Shown piece after piece: positions 14,856 to 23,929 of a stretch of DNA of 64,000 nucleotides. The notes beneath the pieces were generated by a model that worked only from the letters and a program-made list of their open reading frames with translations, had not been told where the DNA came from and did not search any database. A program made the translations under genes and the position numbers. Within the stretch, counting starts at the first letter, position 1, and every line of letters begins with the position of its first letter. The DNA comes from JAQVEB01 sp028698105 (lineage in GTDB: Bacteria; Bacteroidota; Bacteroidia; Bacteroidales; Dysgonomonadaceae), in the NCBI GenBank assembly GCA_964293155.1, contig CAXYYA010000010.1, forward strand, positions 1-64,000, in the 5' to 3' direction.

Positions 14856-17531
14856 TTAAGCTAAATTTTTCAAGATCGCTTCCACCGCCATATTCAATCC
14901 GTCAGGATTTTTGCCTCCGGCAGTGCCGAAGTGCGGTTGTCCGCCACCGCCGCCTTGGATGAGTTTGGCGGCTTCGCGCACCATGTTTCCGGCATGAAAT
15001 CCGCGGGCAACCAAATCGTCGCTGAGCATAACCGTGAGCGTAGGTTTTCCCTGAAATTCGGTTCCGGCAACGAAAAACATATTTTTGGGAAACTGACCCT
15101 TCAACTGGAATGCAATGTCCTTGATAATATCCGTCATGGCCATCGGTAAACGAACATCAAAAACCGTAACACCGTTTATTTCCTGTTTTTTGGCGATAAT
15201 ATCCTGCTTCAGTTGCTCAGTGCGTTCTTTTACGAACTCCTGAATTTGTTTTTTCATCTCTTCGTTTTCGCTGACCAACTTATTGATGCCCGCCATGATT
15301 TCGGGCGCGTTGGCGGCAATCCTGTTCTTGGCTTCGCGAAGCACGTCTTCCATTTTGTAAAGATAATCTTCACAACCTTTGGCCGTAACGGCCTCGATGC
15401 GGCGTACGCCGGCAGCAATGGCGCTTTCGCTCACAATGCGGAACGTTCCGATACGTCCGGTACTGGAAATATGTGTTCCTCCGCACAATTCAATGGATGT
15501 CCCGAAACGAACCGTACGCACATCATCGCCGTATTTTTCGCCGAAAAGCGCCATGGCGCCTTGCGCTTTTGCTTGTTCAATGGGAACATGGCGATGTTCT
15601 TCGATGGCGAAATTGCTGCGGATTTTTTCGGTGACTTTCCTTTCTACCGCACGGATTTCTTCGGGTGTCATTTTTTGAAAATGCGAGAAATCGAAACGCA
15701 ATATTTCGGGCGAAACGTACGAACCTTTTTGTTCCACGTGCGTGCCCAGCACTTCGCGAAGCGCCTCGTGCATCAGGTGCGTGGCGGTGTGATTGCATTC
15801 GGTAGCCGTACGTTTTTCGGTGTTGATGCGGGCTGTAAATTCGCCTTCCACATCCTGCGGAAGTTTATTCGTGAGATGAACGGCAAGATTATTTTCGCGT
15901 TTGGTATCGAAAATATCGGTTTTTTCTCCATCCTCGTCAACCAACCATCCGCTGTCGCCCACTTGTCCGCCCATTTCGGCATAAAACGGCGATTTGGAAA
16001 GTACGATTTGATAAAACTCCTTGTTTTTTTGTTTCACTTTGCGGTAACGAAGCACCTTCGTTTCGGTTTCGGTTTCGTCGTAACCCACAAATTCCGTTTC
16101 ACCGTCGCGAACTTTCACCCAGTCGCCGGTTTCAACGGCAGCGGCGTTACGGGCGCGCTCTTTTTGTTTCTGCATTTCGGCGTTGAATCCCTCAATATCC
16201 ACCTTCATGTCATATTCGCGCAGGATTAACTCCGTTAAATCTAACGGAAATCCAAATGTATCATATAGTTGGAATGCAATTTCACCACTTAATGCTCGAC
16301 CGCTTTCTTCCCCTTGTGGGGGAAGTCCCGAAGGGGAAGGGGGTGCGTTTCTTTCCGATTTTTTATGCTCCGAAATTTCTTTTTCCAGCAATCGGATTCC
16401 GGTTTCAAGCGTTCTCAAAAACGAATTTTCTTCTTCATTGATAACTTTTTCAATCAGCGTTTTCTGCGCCTCCAGTTCGGGATACGCGTCTCCCATTACC
16501 TCAATGAGCGAAGGAATAAGCTTATACATAAATGCCTCGTGCATACCCAAAAATGTGTAACCATAACGAACGGCACGGCGCAAAATACGGCGAATAACAT
16601 ATCCGGCCTTAGCGTTCGAGGGCAATTGCCCGTCGGTTATCGAGAAAGCGATGGTGCGCACATGGTCGGCAATCACGCGCATGGCGATGTCTTTTTTGGC
16701 ATCGTCTCCGTATTTTGTATTTGTAATTTCTCCGATTTTAGCAATAATCGGCTGAAACACATCGGTATCGTAGTTCGATAATTTTCCCTGAACGGCCATG
16801 CAAAGTCGTTCGAAACCCATTCCCGTGTCAATAACTTTTGCCGGAAGCGGCTCCAGCGAACCATCGGCTTTGCGATTGTACTGCATAAACACAAGATTCC
16901 AAATTTCAATGACCTGCGGATGGCTTTTATTCACGAGCGAAAGTCCATCCACCTTGGCGCGTTCGCTATCGGGACGGATGTCAATGTGAATTTCGGAACA
17001 TGGGCCGCACGGGCCGGTATCGCCCATTTCCCAAAAATTATCTTTCTTGTTTCCATCGATAATACGGTCTTTAGGAAGATAATTCTCCCAGTATCCGGCG
17101 GCTTCATCGTCGCGACTCAAACCTTCATCGGGACTGCCTTCGAAGATGGTGGCATAAAGCCGATCTTTATCGAGTTTCAGCACCTGCGTGAGGTATTCCC
17201 ACGCCCAGGCGATGGCTTCTTTCTTGAAATAATCGCCAAACGACCAGTTTCCCAGCATTTCGAACATGGTGTGATGATACGTATCGTGTCCCACCTCTTC
17301 CAGATCGTTGTGCTTTCCGCTCACGCGCAAACATTTTTGCGAATCCGCTATTCTCGGATACTTAATGGGCGCATTCCCCAAAATAATATCTTTAAACTGA
17401 TTCATACCGGCATTGGTAAACATCAGTGTAGGATCGCCTTTAATAACCATGGGTGCCGAAGGCACTATTTGATGTTGCTTTGAAGCAAAAAAGTCTTTAA
17501 ACGATTGGCGTATTTCTTGTGAAGTCATCAT
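14856..17531 (-). CDS. alaS: Alanyl-tRNA synthetase, with an in-frame palindromic insertion
   Basis: Charges tRNA-Ala. At 891 residues it is slightly longer than usual (about 870-880). Visible are the class II N-terminus (SFKDFFASKQHQIVPSAPMV), the motif GPCGPCSEIHID, the editing-domain zinc motif HTATHLMH with CGGTH, and the C-terminal GGGGGQPHFGTAGG of the C-Ala domain. Around residues 390-412 a stretch rich in Pro, Ser and Gly (NAPPSPSGLPPQGEESG) separates the tRNA-recognition region from the conserved FQLYDTFGFPLDLTE; it is encoded by a C/G palindromic repeat (16307-16343) inserted in frame. All catalytic motifs are intact. A second in-frame ATG follows directly. Confidence 0.96.
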   Translation of the reverse strand: MMTSQEIRQSFKDFFASKQHQIVPSAPMVIKGDPTLMFTNAGMNQFKDIILGNAPIKYPRIADSQKCLRVSGKHNDLEEVGHDTYHHTMFEMLGNWSFGDYFKKEAIAWAWEYLTQVLKLDKDRLYATIFEGSPDEGLSRDDEAAGYWENYLPKDRIIDGNKKDNFWEMGDTGPCGPCSEIHIDIRPDSERAKVDGLSLVNKSHPQVIEIWNLVFMQYNRKADGSLEPLPAKVIDTGMGFERLCMAVQGKLSNYDTDVFQPIIAKIGEITNTKYGDDAKKDIAMRVIADHVRTIAFSITDGQLPSNAKAGYVIRRILRRAVRYGYTFLGMHEAFMYKLIPSLIEVMGDAYPELEAQKTLIEKVINEEENSFLRTLETGIRLLEKEISEHKKSERNAPPSPSGLPPQGEESGRALSGEIAFQLYDTFGFPLDLTELILREYDMKVDIEGFNAEMQKQKERARNAAAVETGDWVKVRDGETEFVGYDETETETKVLRYRKVKQKNKEFYQIVLSKSPFYAEMGGQVGDSGWLVDEDGEKTDIFDTKRENNLAVHLTNKLPQDVEGEFTARINTEKRTATECNHTATHLMHEALREVLGTHVEQKGSYVSPEILRFDFSHFQKMTPEEIRAVERKVTEKIRSNFAIEEHRHVPIEQAKAQGAMALFGEKYGDDVRTVRFGTSIELCGGTHISSTGRIGTFRIVSESAIAAGVRRIEAVTAKGCEDYLYKMEDVLREAKNRIAANAPEIMAGINKLVSENEEMKKQIQEFVKERTEQLKQDIIAKKQEINGVTVFDVRLPMAMTDIIKDIAFQLKGQFPKNMFFVAGTEFQGKPTLTVMLSDDLVARGFHAGNMVREAAKLIQGGGGGQPHFGTAGGKNPDGLNMAVEAILKNLA
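16307..16343 (-). repeat. C/G-rich palindromic element inserted in frame in alaS
   Basis: On the plus strand CTTCCCC (16307-16313) pairs with GGGGAAG (16319-16325), followed by TCCCGAAGGGGAAGGGGG. It encodes the Pro/Ser/Gly-rich loop absent from typical AlaRS. Same family as the valS copies. Confidence 0.75.
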
Positions 17532-17617
17532 TAAAAATTGCAGTTTAATAGTTTAAGGTGCAAAGTTCAATGTCTTTGTTCCTTATTCTTTACTCTTTGT
17601 TCTTTATTTTCAAGGTG

Positions 17618-17625
17618 CAAAGATA
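17618..17625 (-). promoter_or_regulatory. Candidate -7 box for alaS
   Basis: TATCTTTG on the minus strand, giving a leader of about 80 bases before alaS. The divergent merR promoter lies about 10 bp away, so the two promoters are back to back. Confidence 0.5.
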
Positions 17626-17633
17626 CAATTTTC

Positions 17634-17663
17634 TTGGGGTTTGTGGAAAAATCTGTATATTTG
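17634..17663 (+). promoter_or_regulatory. Bacteroidota promoter for the MerR-type gene
   Basis: TTG at 17634-17636, 19-bp spacer, TATATTTG at 17656-17663: a full match to the Bacteroidota consensus. The ATG follows 24 bp downstream. Confidence 0.75.
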
Positions 17664-17687
17664 TGTCACAAAAAACTCATCGCATCT

Positions 17688-18083
17688 ATGGGCAAACGTA
17701 AGAAACCAATCCAGTTCAACGACAAGCGGCTGTTTTACTCCATTCAGGAAGTAGCCGATCATTTCGCCGTGAACGTATCGCTGTTGCGATTCTGGGAAAA
17801 AGAATTCGATAACATCAACCCGAAAAAAACATCAGGCGGAACGCGCCAATATACCAAAAACGACATCGAACAAGTGGAAGTCGTATATCACCTGGTTAAG
17901 GAAAAAGGAATGACGCTGGAAGGTGCGCGCCAAACGCTGAAATCGAAAAAAGACGACGAGGAAAAACGATTGGATGCTGTGAAACGTCTGCAAAAAATAA
18001 AAAAAGACCTCGTTTCGCTGGAAGAAGAATTTGATCGTTTACACGAGCAACAAAAATACAGCAAAACCGAAACCGAAAGTTAA
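17688..18083 (+). CDS. MerR-family transcriptional regulator
   Basis: A 131-residue DNA-binding protein. The winged-helix MerR domain is clear: YSIQEVADHFAVNVSLLRFW then EFDNINPKKTSGGTRQYTKND (about residues 17-60), followed by an arm (VKEKGMTLEGARQTLK) and a long C-terminal coiled coil (VKRLQKIKKDLVSLEEEFDRL). No cysteine cluster or ligand domain is present, so it is a short Bacteroidota-type MerR rather than a metal sensor. ATG 17688 fits the promoter; the upstream open frame lies before it. namZ starts 10 bp after its stop, so the two form an operon. Confidence 0.88.
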   Translation: MGKRKKPIQFNDKRLFYSIQEVADHFAVNVSLLRFWEKEFDNINPKKTSGGTRQYTKNDIEQVEVVYHLVKEKGMTLEGARQTLKSKKDDEEKRLDAVKRLQKIKKDLVSLEEEFDRLHEQQKYSKTETES

Positions 18084-18093
18084 CAAGATTTTT

Positions 18094-19257
18094 ATGAAAA
18101 AATATATCCTTCTCGCCGCTCTTTTTATCTCTTTTTCCGCGTTTTCTCAAACCGATAAGGTGAAAGTCGGCGCAGAACGCACCGATCAATATTTTCCGCT
18201 ATTGCGGGGAAAACGGGTGGCCGTGCTGTCCAACCAAACGGGAATGATCGGGAACGAACATCTGGTGGATGTGCTGGTAAAAAACAAATTCAACGTTGTG
18301 GGTATTTTCTCTCCCGAACACGGTTTCAGGGGAACGGCAGATGCCGGCGAGCACGTATCCAGTTCCATTGATAAAAAAACGGGAATCCCCATTTGGTCGC
18401 TCTACGGCAGCGGAGGAGGAAAGCCTTCGGCAGATAAAATGAAACAATTCGATATCCTGCTTTTCGATTTGCAGGATGTTGGATTGCGGTTTTACACCTA
18501 CTACGCAAGCATGGCTCGTATGATGGATGCTTGCGCCGAAGCGGGAAAGAAAATGATCGTTCTCGACCGGCCGAATCCCAACGGATTTTACGTGGACGGC
18601 CCCATTTTGGACATGAAACACAAATCGGGTGTGGGCTGGCTGCCTATCCCCGTGGTGCACGGCATGACACTCGGCGAACTGGCATTGATGATCAACGGCG
18701 AAAGATGGTTGCCGCAAGGCAGCGTGTGTGACGTAACGGTTATTCCCTGCGAAAACTACACACACCAAACCCGATACGAATTGCCGATTGCGCCATCGCC
18801 CAACCTGCCGAATATTCATTCCATTTACCTCTATCCGTCAACTTGTCTTTTCGAAGGAACGGTAATGAGCCTTGGGCGGGGAACTTCTTTTCCCTTTGAA
18901 GCGTACGGCCATCCAAAATTTAAAGGTTCCGATTTTTCGTTTACCCCGCGAAGCATTCCAGGCGCAAAAAATCCGCCCTTGTTAAACCAAAAATGTTACG
19001 GAGTAGATTTGCGGAACGTTTCCGATGATTATATCTGGAAAAACGGTTTCGATCTCAGTTACGTTATAGACGGATACAGTAACCTGAAAATGGGAGACCA
19101 GTTTTTCACGTCTTTTTTCGAGAAACTGGTCGGCGTAGATTACATCCGTCAGGATATCATTGCCGGAAAATCGGCGCAACAAATAAAGGATAAATGGTTT
19201 TGCGATGTGGTAAAATTCAAACAGCAACGCAAACCATATCTGCTTTATACGGAATAA
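18094..19257 (+). CDS. namZ: Exo-beta-N-acetylmuramidase NamZ (DUF1343 family)
   Basis: Family of exo-acting muramidases that release N-acetylmuramic acid from peptidoglycan fragments, characterised in Bacillus and Tannerella. The 387-residue protein has an N-terminal signal peptide (KKYILLAALFISFSAFSQ), placing it in the periplasm. The conserved NQTGM, FSPEHGFRG (with a probable catalytic Glu), FDLQDVGLRFYTY and DRPNPNG segments are typical of DUF1343. ATG 18094 is used since it gives the signal peptide; the longer frame overlaps the MerR gene. The following gene is a membrane-anchored thioredoxin, co-directional and 21 bp away. Confidence 0.9.
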   Translation: MKKYILLAALFISFSAFSQTDKVKVGAERTDQYFPLLRGKRVAVLSNQTGMIGNEHLVDVLVKNKFNVVGIFSPEHGFRGTADAGEHVSSSIDKKTGIPIWSLYGSGGGKPSADKMKQFDILLFDLQDVGLRFYTYYASMARMMDACAEAGKKMIVLDRPNPNGFYVDGPILDMKHKSGVGWLPIPVVHGMTLGELALMINGERWLPQGSVCDVTVIPCENYTHQTRYELPIAPSPNLPNIHSIYLYPSTCLFEGTVMSLGRGTSFPFEAYGHPKFKGSDFSFTPRSIPGAKNPPLLNQKCYGVDLRNVSDDYIWKNGFDLSYVIDGYSNLKMGDQFFTSFFEKLVGVDYIRQDIIAGKSAQQIKDKWFCDVVKFKQQRKPYLLYTE

Positions 19258-19278
19258 ATTATAAATTAAAAACCAAAT

Positions 19279-19698
19279 ATGAAAATTGTACTCATCGTCT
19301 TAGGCGCACTTGTTTTAGGATTTATTGTTTTGATTATCATGGCTAAAAGAAGAATGAAAAATATTCCTACCGTAATAAATCACGATGCGATTGTTACGCT
19401 CAACGATAAAAACTTCAATCAGCAATTGAAAGGGCGGGTAATGTTGGTTGATTTCTGGGCCGACTGGTGTGCGCCTTGCAAAATGATGGCACCCATATTG
19501 AACGACGTTGCCGAAGAACTGAAAGATACCTCAACACGTGTAGGAAAAATTGATGTTGAAAGATATCAATCCATCGCGCAGCGATATAAAATACGCGGAA
19601 TTCCCACGTTGATCATTTTCAAAGATGGCAAAGAGATGAACCGAATTGTCGGAGTCAAACAAAAAAATGCCATCCTGAATGAGTTGAAGAAATACTGA
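19279..19698 (+). CDS. Membrane-anchored thioredoxin-like protein
   Basis: A 139-residue thioredoxin-fold protein. Residues 1-21 form one hydrophobic helix followed by KRRMK, so it is anchored in the inner membrane; the location of the thioredoxin domain by the positive-inside rule points to the cytoplasmic face. The active site WADWCAPCKMM (CAPC, slightly different from the common CGPC) and the cis-Pro segment IRGIPTLIIFKDG are present. It follows namZ and precedes valS by a separate promoter. A role in thiol-disulfide exchange is likely, the partner unknown. Confidence 0.88.
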   Translation: MKIVLIVLGALVLGFIVLIIMAKRRMKNIPTVINHDAIVTLNDKNFNQQLKGRVMLVDFWADWCAPCKMMAPILNDVAEELKDTSTRVGKIDVERYQSIAQRYKIRGIPTLIIFKDGKEMNRIVGVKQKNAILNELKKY

Positions 19699-19783
19699 TT
19701 GCTCCCATAACATTTTTCCAAAATCCTTTTTGGCTAAATTCAACTAAGTCAACGGAACTTTTTATGCGCTTCCCTTTTTTTTG

Positions 19784-19791
19784 TATTTTTG
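19784..19791 (+). promoter_or_regulatory. Candidate -7 box for valS
   Basis: TATTTTTG fits TAnnTTTG, 19 bp before the valS ATG at 19811. No clear TTG at the standard distance. Confidence 0.45.
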
Positions 19792-19810
19792 CACTTCAAA
19801 TCAAAAGAAT

Positions 19811-22534
19811 ATGGAAATTGCAAGTAAATACAACCCTGCAGAGGTAGAAGATAAGTGGTATCAATATTGGATGGACAACAAGCTGTTTCACTCCGAACCC
19901 GATGATCGTGAGCCGTTTACCATCGTTATTCCGCCGCCAAACGTAACCGGCGTGCTGCACATGGGACACATGCTCAACAACACCATTCAGGATGTATTGG
20001 TGCGTAGCGCGCGCATGCAGGGAAAAAATGCTTGCTGGGTTCCCGGAACCGATCACGCCTCCATCGCTACCGAAGCCAAAGTGGTAAACCGATTGACAGA
20101 AAAAGGAATTAAGAAAAACGATCTTTCGCGCGATGAGTTTTTGAAATACGCATGGGACTGGACGCACGAACATGGCGGAATCATCTTGGAGCAACTCAAG
20201 AAACTCGGCGCATCGTGCGACTGGGACAGAACTGCCTTCACGATGGACGAAATCCGATCCGAAAGCGTGCTGCGCGTTTTCTGCGATTTGTATGACAAAG
20301 GACTGATTTATCGCGGCGTTCGCATGGTAAACTGGGACCCGAAAGCACTTACCGCCCTTTCCGACGAAGAAGTGATCCACAAGGAAGTGAACGGGAAACT
20401 GTACTATTTAAAGTATAAAGTTGTAGACGACGCCGTTTCCCCCTCCTCCGAAGGGGGGCAGGGAGAGGTTTTTGCCGTGATCGCCACCACCCGTCCCGAA
20501 ACCATTATGGGCGATACCGCCATGTGCATCAATCCCAACGATCCCAAAAATGCCCATCTGAAAGGCAAAAAAGTGATCGTTCCGCTCATCAACAGAGTGA
20601 TTCCGGTTATCGAAGACGAATATGTGGATGTGGAATTCGGTACGGGCTGCCTGAAAGTTACGCCCGCACACGACGTAAACGACTACGTATTGGGCGAAAA
20701 ATACGATTTGCCATCCGTAGATATCTTCAATCCCGACGGCACACTCAACGAACACGGTGCGCAATATGCGGGAATGGATCGTTTTGCCGTGCGCGAACAA
20801 ATCGAAAAAGACTTGCGGGAAGCCGGCTTGCTTGAAAAAATCGAACCGTACACCAATAAAGTAGGCTTCTCGGAACGCACCGATGTTCCTATCGAGCCCA
20901 AACTTTCCATGCAATGGTTCCTGAAAATGGAAGAAATGGCAAAACCGGCACTGGATGCCGTCGAGAATGACACGATCAAATTCTATCCCGAAAAATATAA
21001 AACCACTTACCGACACTGGATGGAAAACATCCGCGATTGGAACATTTCGCGGCAACTGTGGTGGGGACATCGGATTCCGGCCTATTATGCCGCCCCCCTC
21101 AATCCCCCCGAAGGGGGAAGCAGGCAACAGATAATTATCGTTGCGGAAAATGAGGAGAAAGCAAGAGAAATCGCAGATAAACACCCCTCCTTGGGAGGGG
21201 TTGGGGGAGGCTATACTTTAAAGCAGGACGAAGACGTACTCGATACGTGGTTTTCCTCGTGGTTGTGGCCAATTTCCGTTTTCGACGGCATCAATCATCC
21301 CGATAATAAAGATATTAATTATTATTATCCCACCAGCGATTTGGTAACCGGCCCCGATATTATTTTCTTTTGGGTGGCGCGCATGATCATGTCGGGTTAC
21401 GAGTATCGCGCCGAGCCGTGCTTCCGCAACGTATATTTCACGGGAATCGTGCGCGACAAACTTGGACGGAAAATGTCGAAACAGCTCGGCAACTCGCCTG
21501 ACCCCATCGAATTGATGAATAAATACGGCGCCGACGGCGTTCGTATGGGAATGCTTTTGTCCTCGGCTGCCGGAAACGATCTGCTTTTCGACGAAACGCT
21601 TTGCGAGCAAGGGCGCAATTTCAACAACAAGATTTGGAATGCTTTTAGGTTGATAAAAGGATGGAGCCTCCCCCCAACCCCCTCCAAAGGAGGAGGAGCT
21701 ACCCTCCTTTCGGGGGAGGGGCAACCCGAATCGTCCAAAATCGCCATTGACTGGTTCCAGGGAAAACTATCGGAAACCATTGCCGAAATGGACGATTTGT
21801 TCTCGAAATACCGACTATCTGAAGCATTGATGTTACTTTACAAGCTCTTCTGGGACGAGTTTTCATCGTGGTATCTCGAAATCATCAAACCTGCTTATGG
21901 ACAGCCGATTGACGAAGAAACCTACAAATTTACGTTGCATTATTTCGATGCACTACTTCGCTTGTTGCATCCGTTCATGCCATTCATTACCGAAGAATTG
22001 TGGCAGGCGCTTTACGAACGTAAACCGGGCGACAGCATCATGGTAGCTCATCAACCCAAAGAAGGCCCGTTAAGCAAAAAACTGCTTTCGGATTTCGACG
22101 AAGTGAAGCAGATAATTGCCGGAGTACGCACCATTCGCTTGGAGAAAAATATCCCGCAAAAAGAGACGCTGGAGTTACAGGTTATTGGAAGTTACAACGA
22201 CCGGTTCAACAGCGTTATTTCCAAAATGTGCAACCTTTCGTCCATTTCGCAGGTATCGGAAAAGCAGCCCGGTGCATCGGGTTTCCTCGTTGGAACCACC
22301 GAATTTACCGTGCCGTTGGCCGACAAGATGGACACCGAGTCCGAATTGAAAAAACTGAAAGCGGAGCTTGAGTATCAGGAGGGATTTTTGCAATCGGTGA
22401 TGAAAAAACTGGGCAACGAACGTTTTGTGCAAAACGCGAAACCCGAAATCGTGGAAAACGAACGCAAAAAACAAGCCGATGCGGAAAGTAAAATTACGGT
22501 GCTGAAAGAGAGTATTGCTACGTTGCAAGGATAG
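19811..22534 (+). CDS. valS: Valyl-tRNA synthetase with four in-frame palindromic insertions
   Basis: Charges tRNA-Val. The start is ATG 19811 (MEIASKYNPAEVEDKWYQYW), not an upstream TTG. The 907-residue protein is longer than the roughly 875 usual for Bacteroidota. Class I motifs are intact: HMGH at residues 50-53 and KMSKQ near 553, with editing-domain segments TTRPETIMGDTA and a C-terminal coiled coil. Four short Gly/Pro/Ser stretches have no place in the family pattern: near residues 210-220 (VSPSSEGGQGEV), 428-437 (APLNPPEGGSR), 458-467 (HPSLGGVGGGY) and 619-638 (SLPPTPSKGGG...), each encoded by C/G palindromes. A strong terminator follows. Confidence 0.96.
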   Translation: MEIASKYNPAEVEDKWYQYWMDNKLFHSEPDDREPFTIVIPPPNVTGVLHMGHMLNNTIQDVLVRSARMQGKNACWVPGTDHASIATEAKVVNRLTEKGIKKNDLSRDEFLKYAWDWTHEHGGIILEQLKKLGASCDWDRTAFTMDEIRSESVLRVFCDLYDKGLIYRGVRMVNWDPKALTALSDEEVIHKEVNGKLYYLKYKVVDDAVSPSSEGGQGEVFAVIATTRPETIMGDTAMCINPNDPKNAHLKGKKVIVPLINRVIPVIEDEYVDVEFGTGCLKVTPAHDVNDYVLGEKYDLPSVDIFNPDGTLNEHGAQYAGMDRFAVREQIEKDLREAGLLEKIEPYTNKVGFSERTDVPIEPKLSMQWFLKMEEMAKPALDAVENDTIKFYPEKYKTTYRHWMENIRDWNISRQLWWGHRIPAYYAAPLNPPEGGSRQQIIIVAENEEKAREIADKHPSLGGVGGGYTLKQDEDVLDTWFSSWLWPISVFDGINHPDNKDINYYYPTSDLVTGPDIIFFWVARMIMSGYEYRAEPCFRNVYFTGIVRDKLGRKMSKQLGNSPDPIELMNKYGADGVRMGMLLSSAAGNDLLFDETLCEQGRNFNNKIWNAFRLIKGWSLPPTPSKGGGATLLSGEGQPESSKIAIDWFQGKLSETIAEMDDLFSKYRLSEALMLLYKLFWDEFSSWYLEIIKPAYGQPIDEETYKFTLHYFDALLRLLHPFMPFITEELWQALYERKPGDSIMVAHQPKEGPLSKKLLSDFDEVKQIIAGVRTIRLEKNIPQKETLELQVIGSYNDRFNSVISKMCNLSSISQVSEKQPGASGFLVGTTEFTVPLADKMDTESELKKLKAELEYQEGFLQSVMKKLGNERFVQNAKPEIVENERKKQADAESKITVLKESIATLQG
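20437..20468 (+). repeat. C/G palindromic element, copy 1 in valS
   Basis: CCCCCTCCTCCGAAGGGGGG core followed by CAGGGAGAG. Translated in frame as a Ser/Gly-rich loop in the editing-domain region. Confidence 0.7.
21092..21122 (+). repeat. C/G palindromic element, copy 2 in valS
   Basis: GCCCCCCTCAATCCCCCCG then AAGGGGGAAGC; the C7/G5 runs pair. Encodes PLNPPEGGS between the conserved HRIPAYY and the VAENEEKAREIA segment. Confidence 0.7.
21182..21210 (+). repeat. C/G palindromic element, copy 3 in valS
   Basis: CCCCTCCTTGGGAGGGG palindrome followed by TTGGGGGAGG. Encodes HPSLGGVGGG just before the conserved QDEDVLDTWFSSW. Confidence 0.75.
21666..21721 (-). repeat. C/G palindromic element, copy 4 in valS, opposite orientation
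   Basis: The first half is the near-exact reverse complement of copy 3 (CCTCCCCCCAACCCCCTCC, then AAAGGAGG), followed by a second hairpin CCCTCCTTTCGGGGGAGGGG. Encodes SLPPTPSKGGGATLLSGEG in frame. Confidence 0.75.
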
Positions 22535-22563
22535 ATAAGCATCAACTTAGTTTATTTTACTAT

Positions 22564-22602
22564 AAAAATTGCGAGATTTTGGCAGAATCTCGCAATTTTT
22601 AT
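22564..22602 (+). terminator. Intrinsic terminator after valS (also left flank of the fic gene)
   Basis: A perfect 15-bp stem (22564-22578 with 22586-22600; GCGAGATT/AATCTCGC core), 7-nt loop, then TTTTTATTTATTTTT. A diverged copy of the same sequence lies just after fic (23930-23961). Confidence 0.85.
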
Positions 22603-22611
22603 TTATTTTTG
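22577..22611 (+). promoter_or_regulatory. Candidate fic promoter
   Basis: TATTTTTG at 22604-22611 fits TAnnTTTG; TTTTG at 22577-22581 (in the hairpin loop) could serve as -33 with a 22-bp spacer. ATG follows 17 bp downstream, so the mRNA leader would be very short. Confidence 0.45.
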
Positions 22612-22627
22612 TGGAAAATCGAAGAAT

Positions 22628-23929
22628 ATGATTGAATTACCGCCAAAGTTTGAGATAGATAAATTGCTGGAAAACAATTTGCAACTCTATTTTGAAATCT
22701 CCAGCGAGTTATTGATATCCATTAATAATGAATATTTATATTGGGATAGGGTTAAATACAAAAGCAAAAATCATAGACCCGAAGAACTTTGGAATGCTGT
22801 AAAGTTTAGTCGTTTTGTAAAACAAACTCCCTTTTTATTTAATAAATATTTATTCAAATATGTTTTTACCGAATATATTCAACAAATGCTACACTTTTTA
22901 GATATGAATATCGGGGGAACATTAACGAGTAATGTCGGAATCGCAGAATCAGATAAAGAGAAATTTCTTGTCAGCTCGATTATGGAAGAGGCTATCGCGA
23001 GTAGTCAAATGGAAGGTGCTGTTACGACAAGAAAAAAGGCAAAAGAAATGTTGCAGAAAGAACTAAGGCCGAAAAGTATTTCCGAACAAATGATTTTAAA
23101 CAATTATAATACAATAAAATACATTGCTCAAAGCAAAAGTGAGAAGCTTTCATCCGAAGAACTACTTTATATTCACAGTCTTATTACAAAAGATACTCTA
23201 GATAAAAAGGATGAAGAAGGAGCCTATAGAACAAATGACAATATCTATGTGGTTAATCACTCAACCAGCGAAGTGGTGCACAATCCACCCTCTTATATTG
23301 AATTGCCCCAATTAATTAACGCATTGTGTACTTTTTTTAACACCGAATCGCAAAATTTTATTCATCCAATTATCAAAGGAATAATAATCCACTTTATGGT
23401 TGCATGGATTCACCCATTTTCAGATGGTAACGGAAGGACAGCTCGCGCTCTATTCTACTGGTATTTACTGAAAAACGGGTATTGGTTAACTGAATATCTT
23501 TCAATATCAAGAATTATTAAAGACACTAAAAGTCAATACGAAAAGTCATTTCTATATACCGAAAATGATGAAAATGACCTTTCATATTTTATTACTTACA
23601 ATCTGAAAACGATGAAAAAAGCGTACGACGCTTTAAAAGAATATATCAATCACAAACAAAAAGAAGTAAATCAAGCAGCCAAGTTTTTAAGGATTTCTAA
23701 TGTTAATGAGAGACAAGCACAAATATTAAAACTAATTTACGATGACTCAGACAGAGTTTTGAGCGTAAAAGAAATGGAAAATCGGTTTTTAATATCAGGC
23801 TATACAGCTAGAACCGATTTAAAGGGGTTGGTTAACCTTGGACTTTTAAAAGCTATAAATGTCAATAAAAAGAAACAAAATTTTATTAAATCTGCGAATT
23901 TTGAAAAAATAATAAGTAGTTATAAATAA
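22628..23929 (+). CDS. Fic-domain protein (probable AMP transferase)
   Basis: Fic enzymes transfer AMP, or another nucleotide moiety, to hydroxyl side chains of target proteins. The 433-residue protein has the complete motif HPFSDGNGRTAR with the catalytic His, and upstream the inhibitory-helix motif SSQMEG, which fits (S/T)xxxE(G/N) of class II Fic proteins that block ATP binding themselves. The C-terminal hundred residues resemble a winged-helix DNA-binding domain (RQAQILKLIYDDSDRVLSVKEM...YTARTDLKGLVNLGLL). The gene is visibly richer in A/T and in AAA/AAT codons than valS or the nitroreductase, and is flanked by related repeats, suggesting recent acquisition. Target unknown. Confidence 0.92.
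   Translation: MIELPPKFEIDKLLENNLQLYFEISSELLISINNEYLYWDRVKYKSKNHRPEELWNAVKFSRFVKQTPFLFNKYLFKYVFTEYIQQMLHFLDMNIGGTLTSNVGIAESDKEKFLVSSIMEEAIASSQMEGAVTTRKKAKEMLQKELRPKSISEQMILNNYNTIKYIAQSKSEKLSSEELLYIHSLITKDTLDKKDEEGAYRTNDNIYVVNHSTSEVVHNPPSYIELPQLINALCTFFNTESQNFIHPIIKGIIIHFMVAWIHPFSDGNGRTARALFYWYLLKNGYWLTEYLSISRIIKDTKSQYEKSFLYTENDENDLSYFITYNLKTMKKAYDALKEYINHKQKEVNQAAKFLRISNVNERQAQILKLIYDDSDRVLSVKEMENRFLISGYTARTDLKGLVNLGLLKAINVNKKKQNFIKSANFEKIISSYK

Noticed and set aside
15728..15743. Second parS-like sequence TGTTCCACGTGCGTGC in alaS
   Set aside because: Only the left half and centre match; the right half differs at all five positions and it encodes conserved residues.
20437..21721. Frameshift or assembly error in valS at the G/C-rich stretches
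   Set aside because: All motifs continue in one frame through four separate inserts; a chance error would shift the frame.
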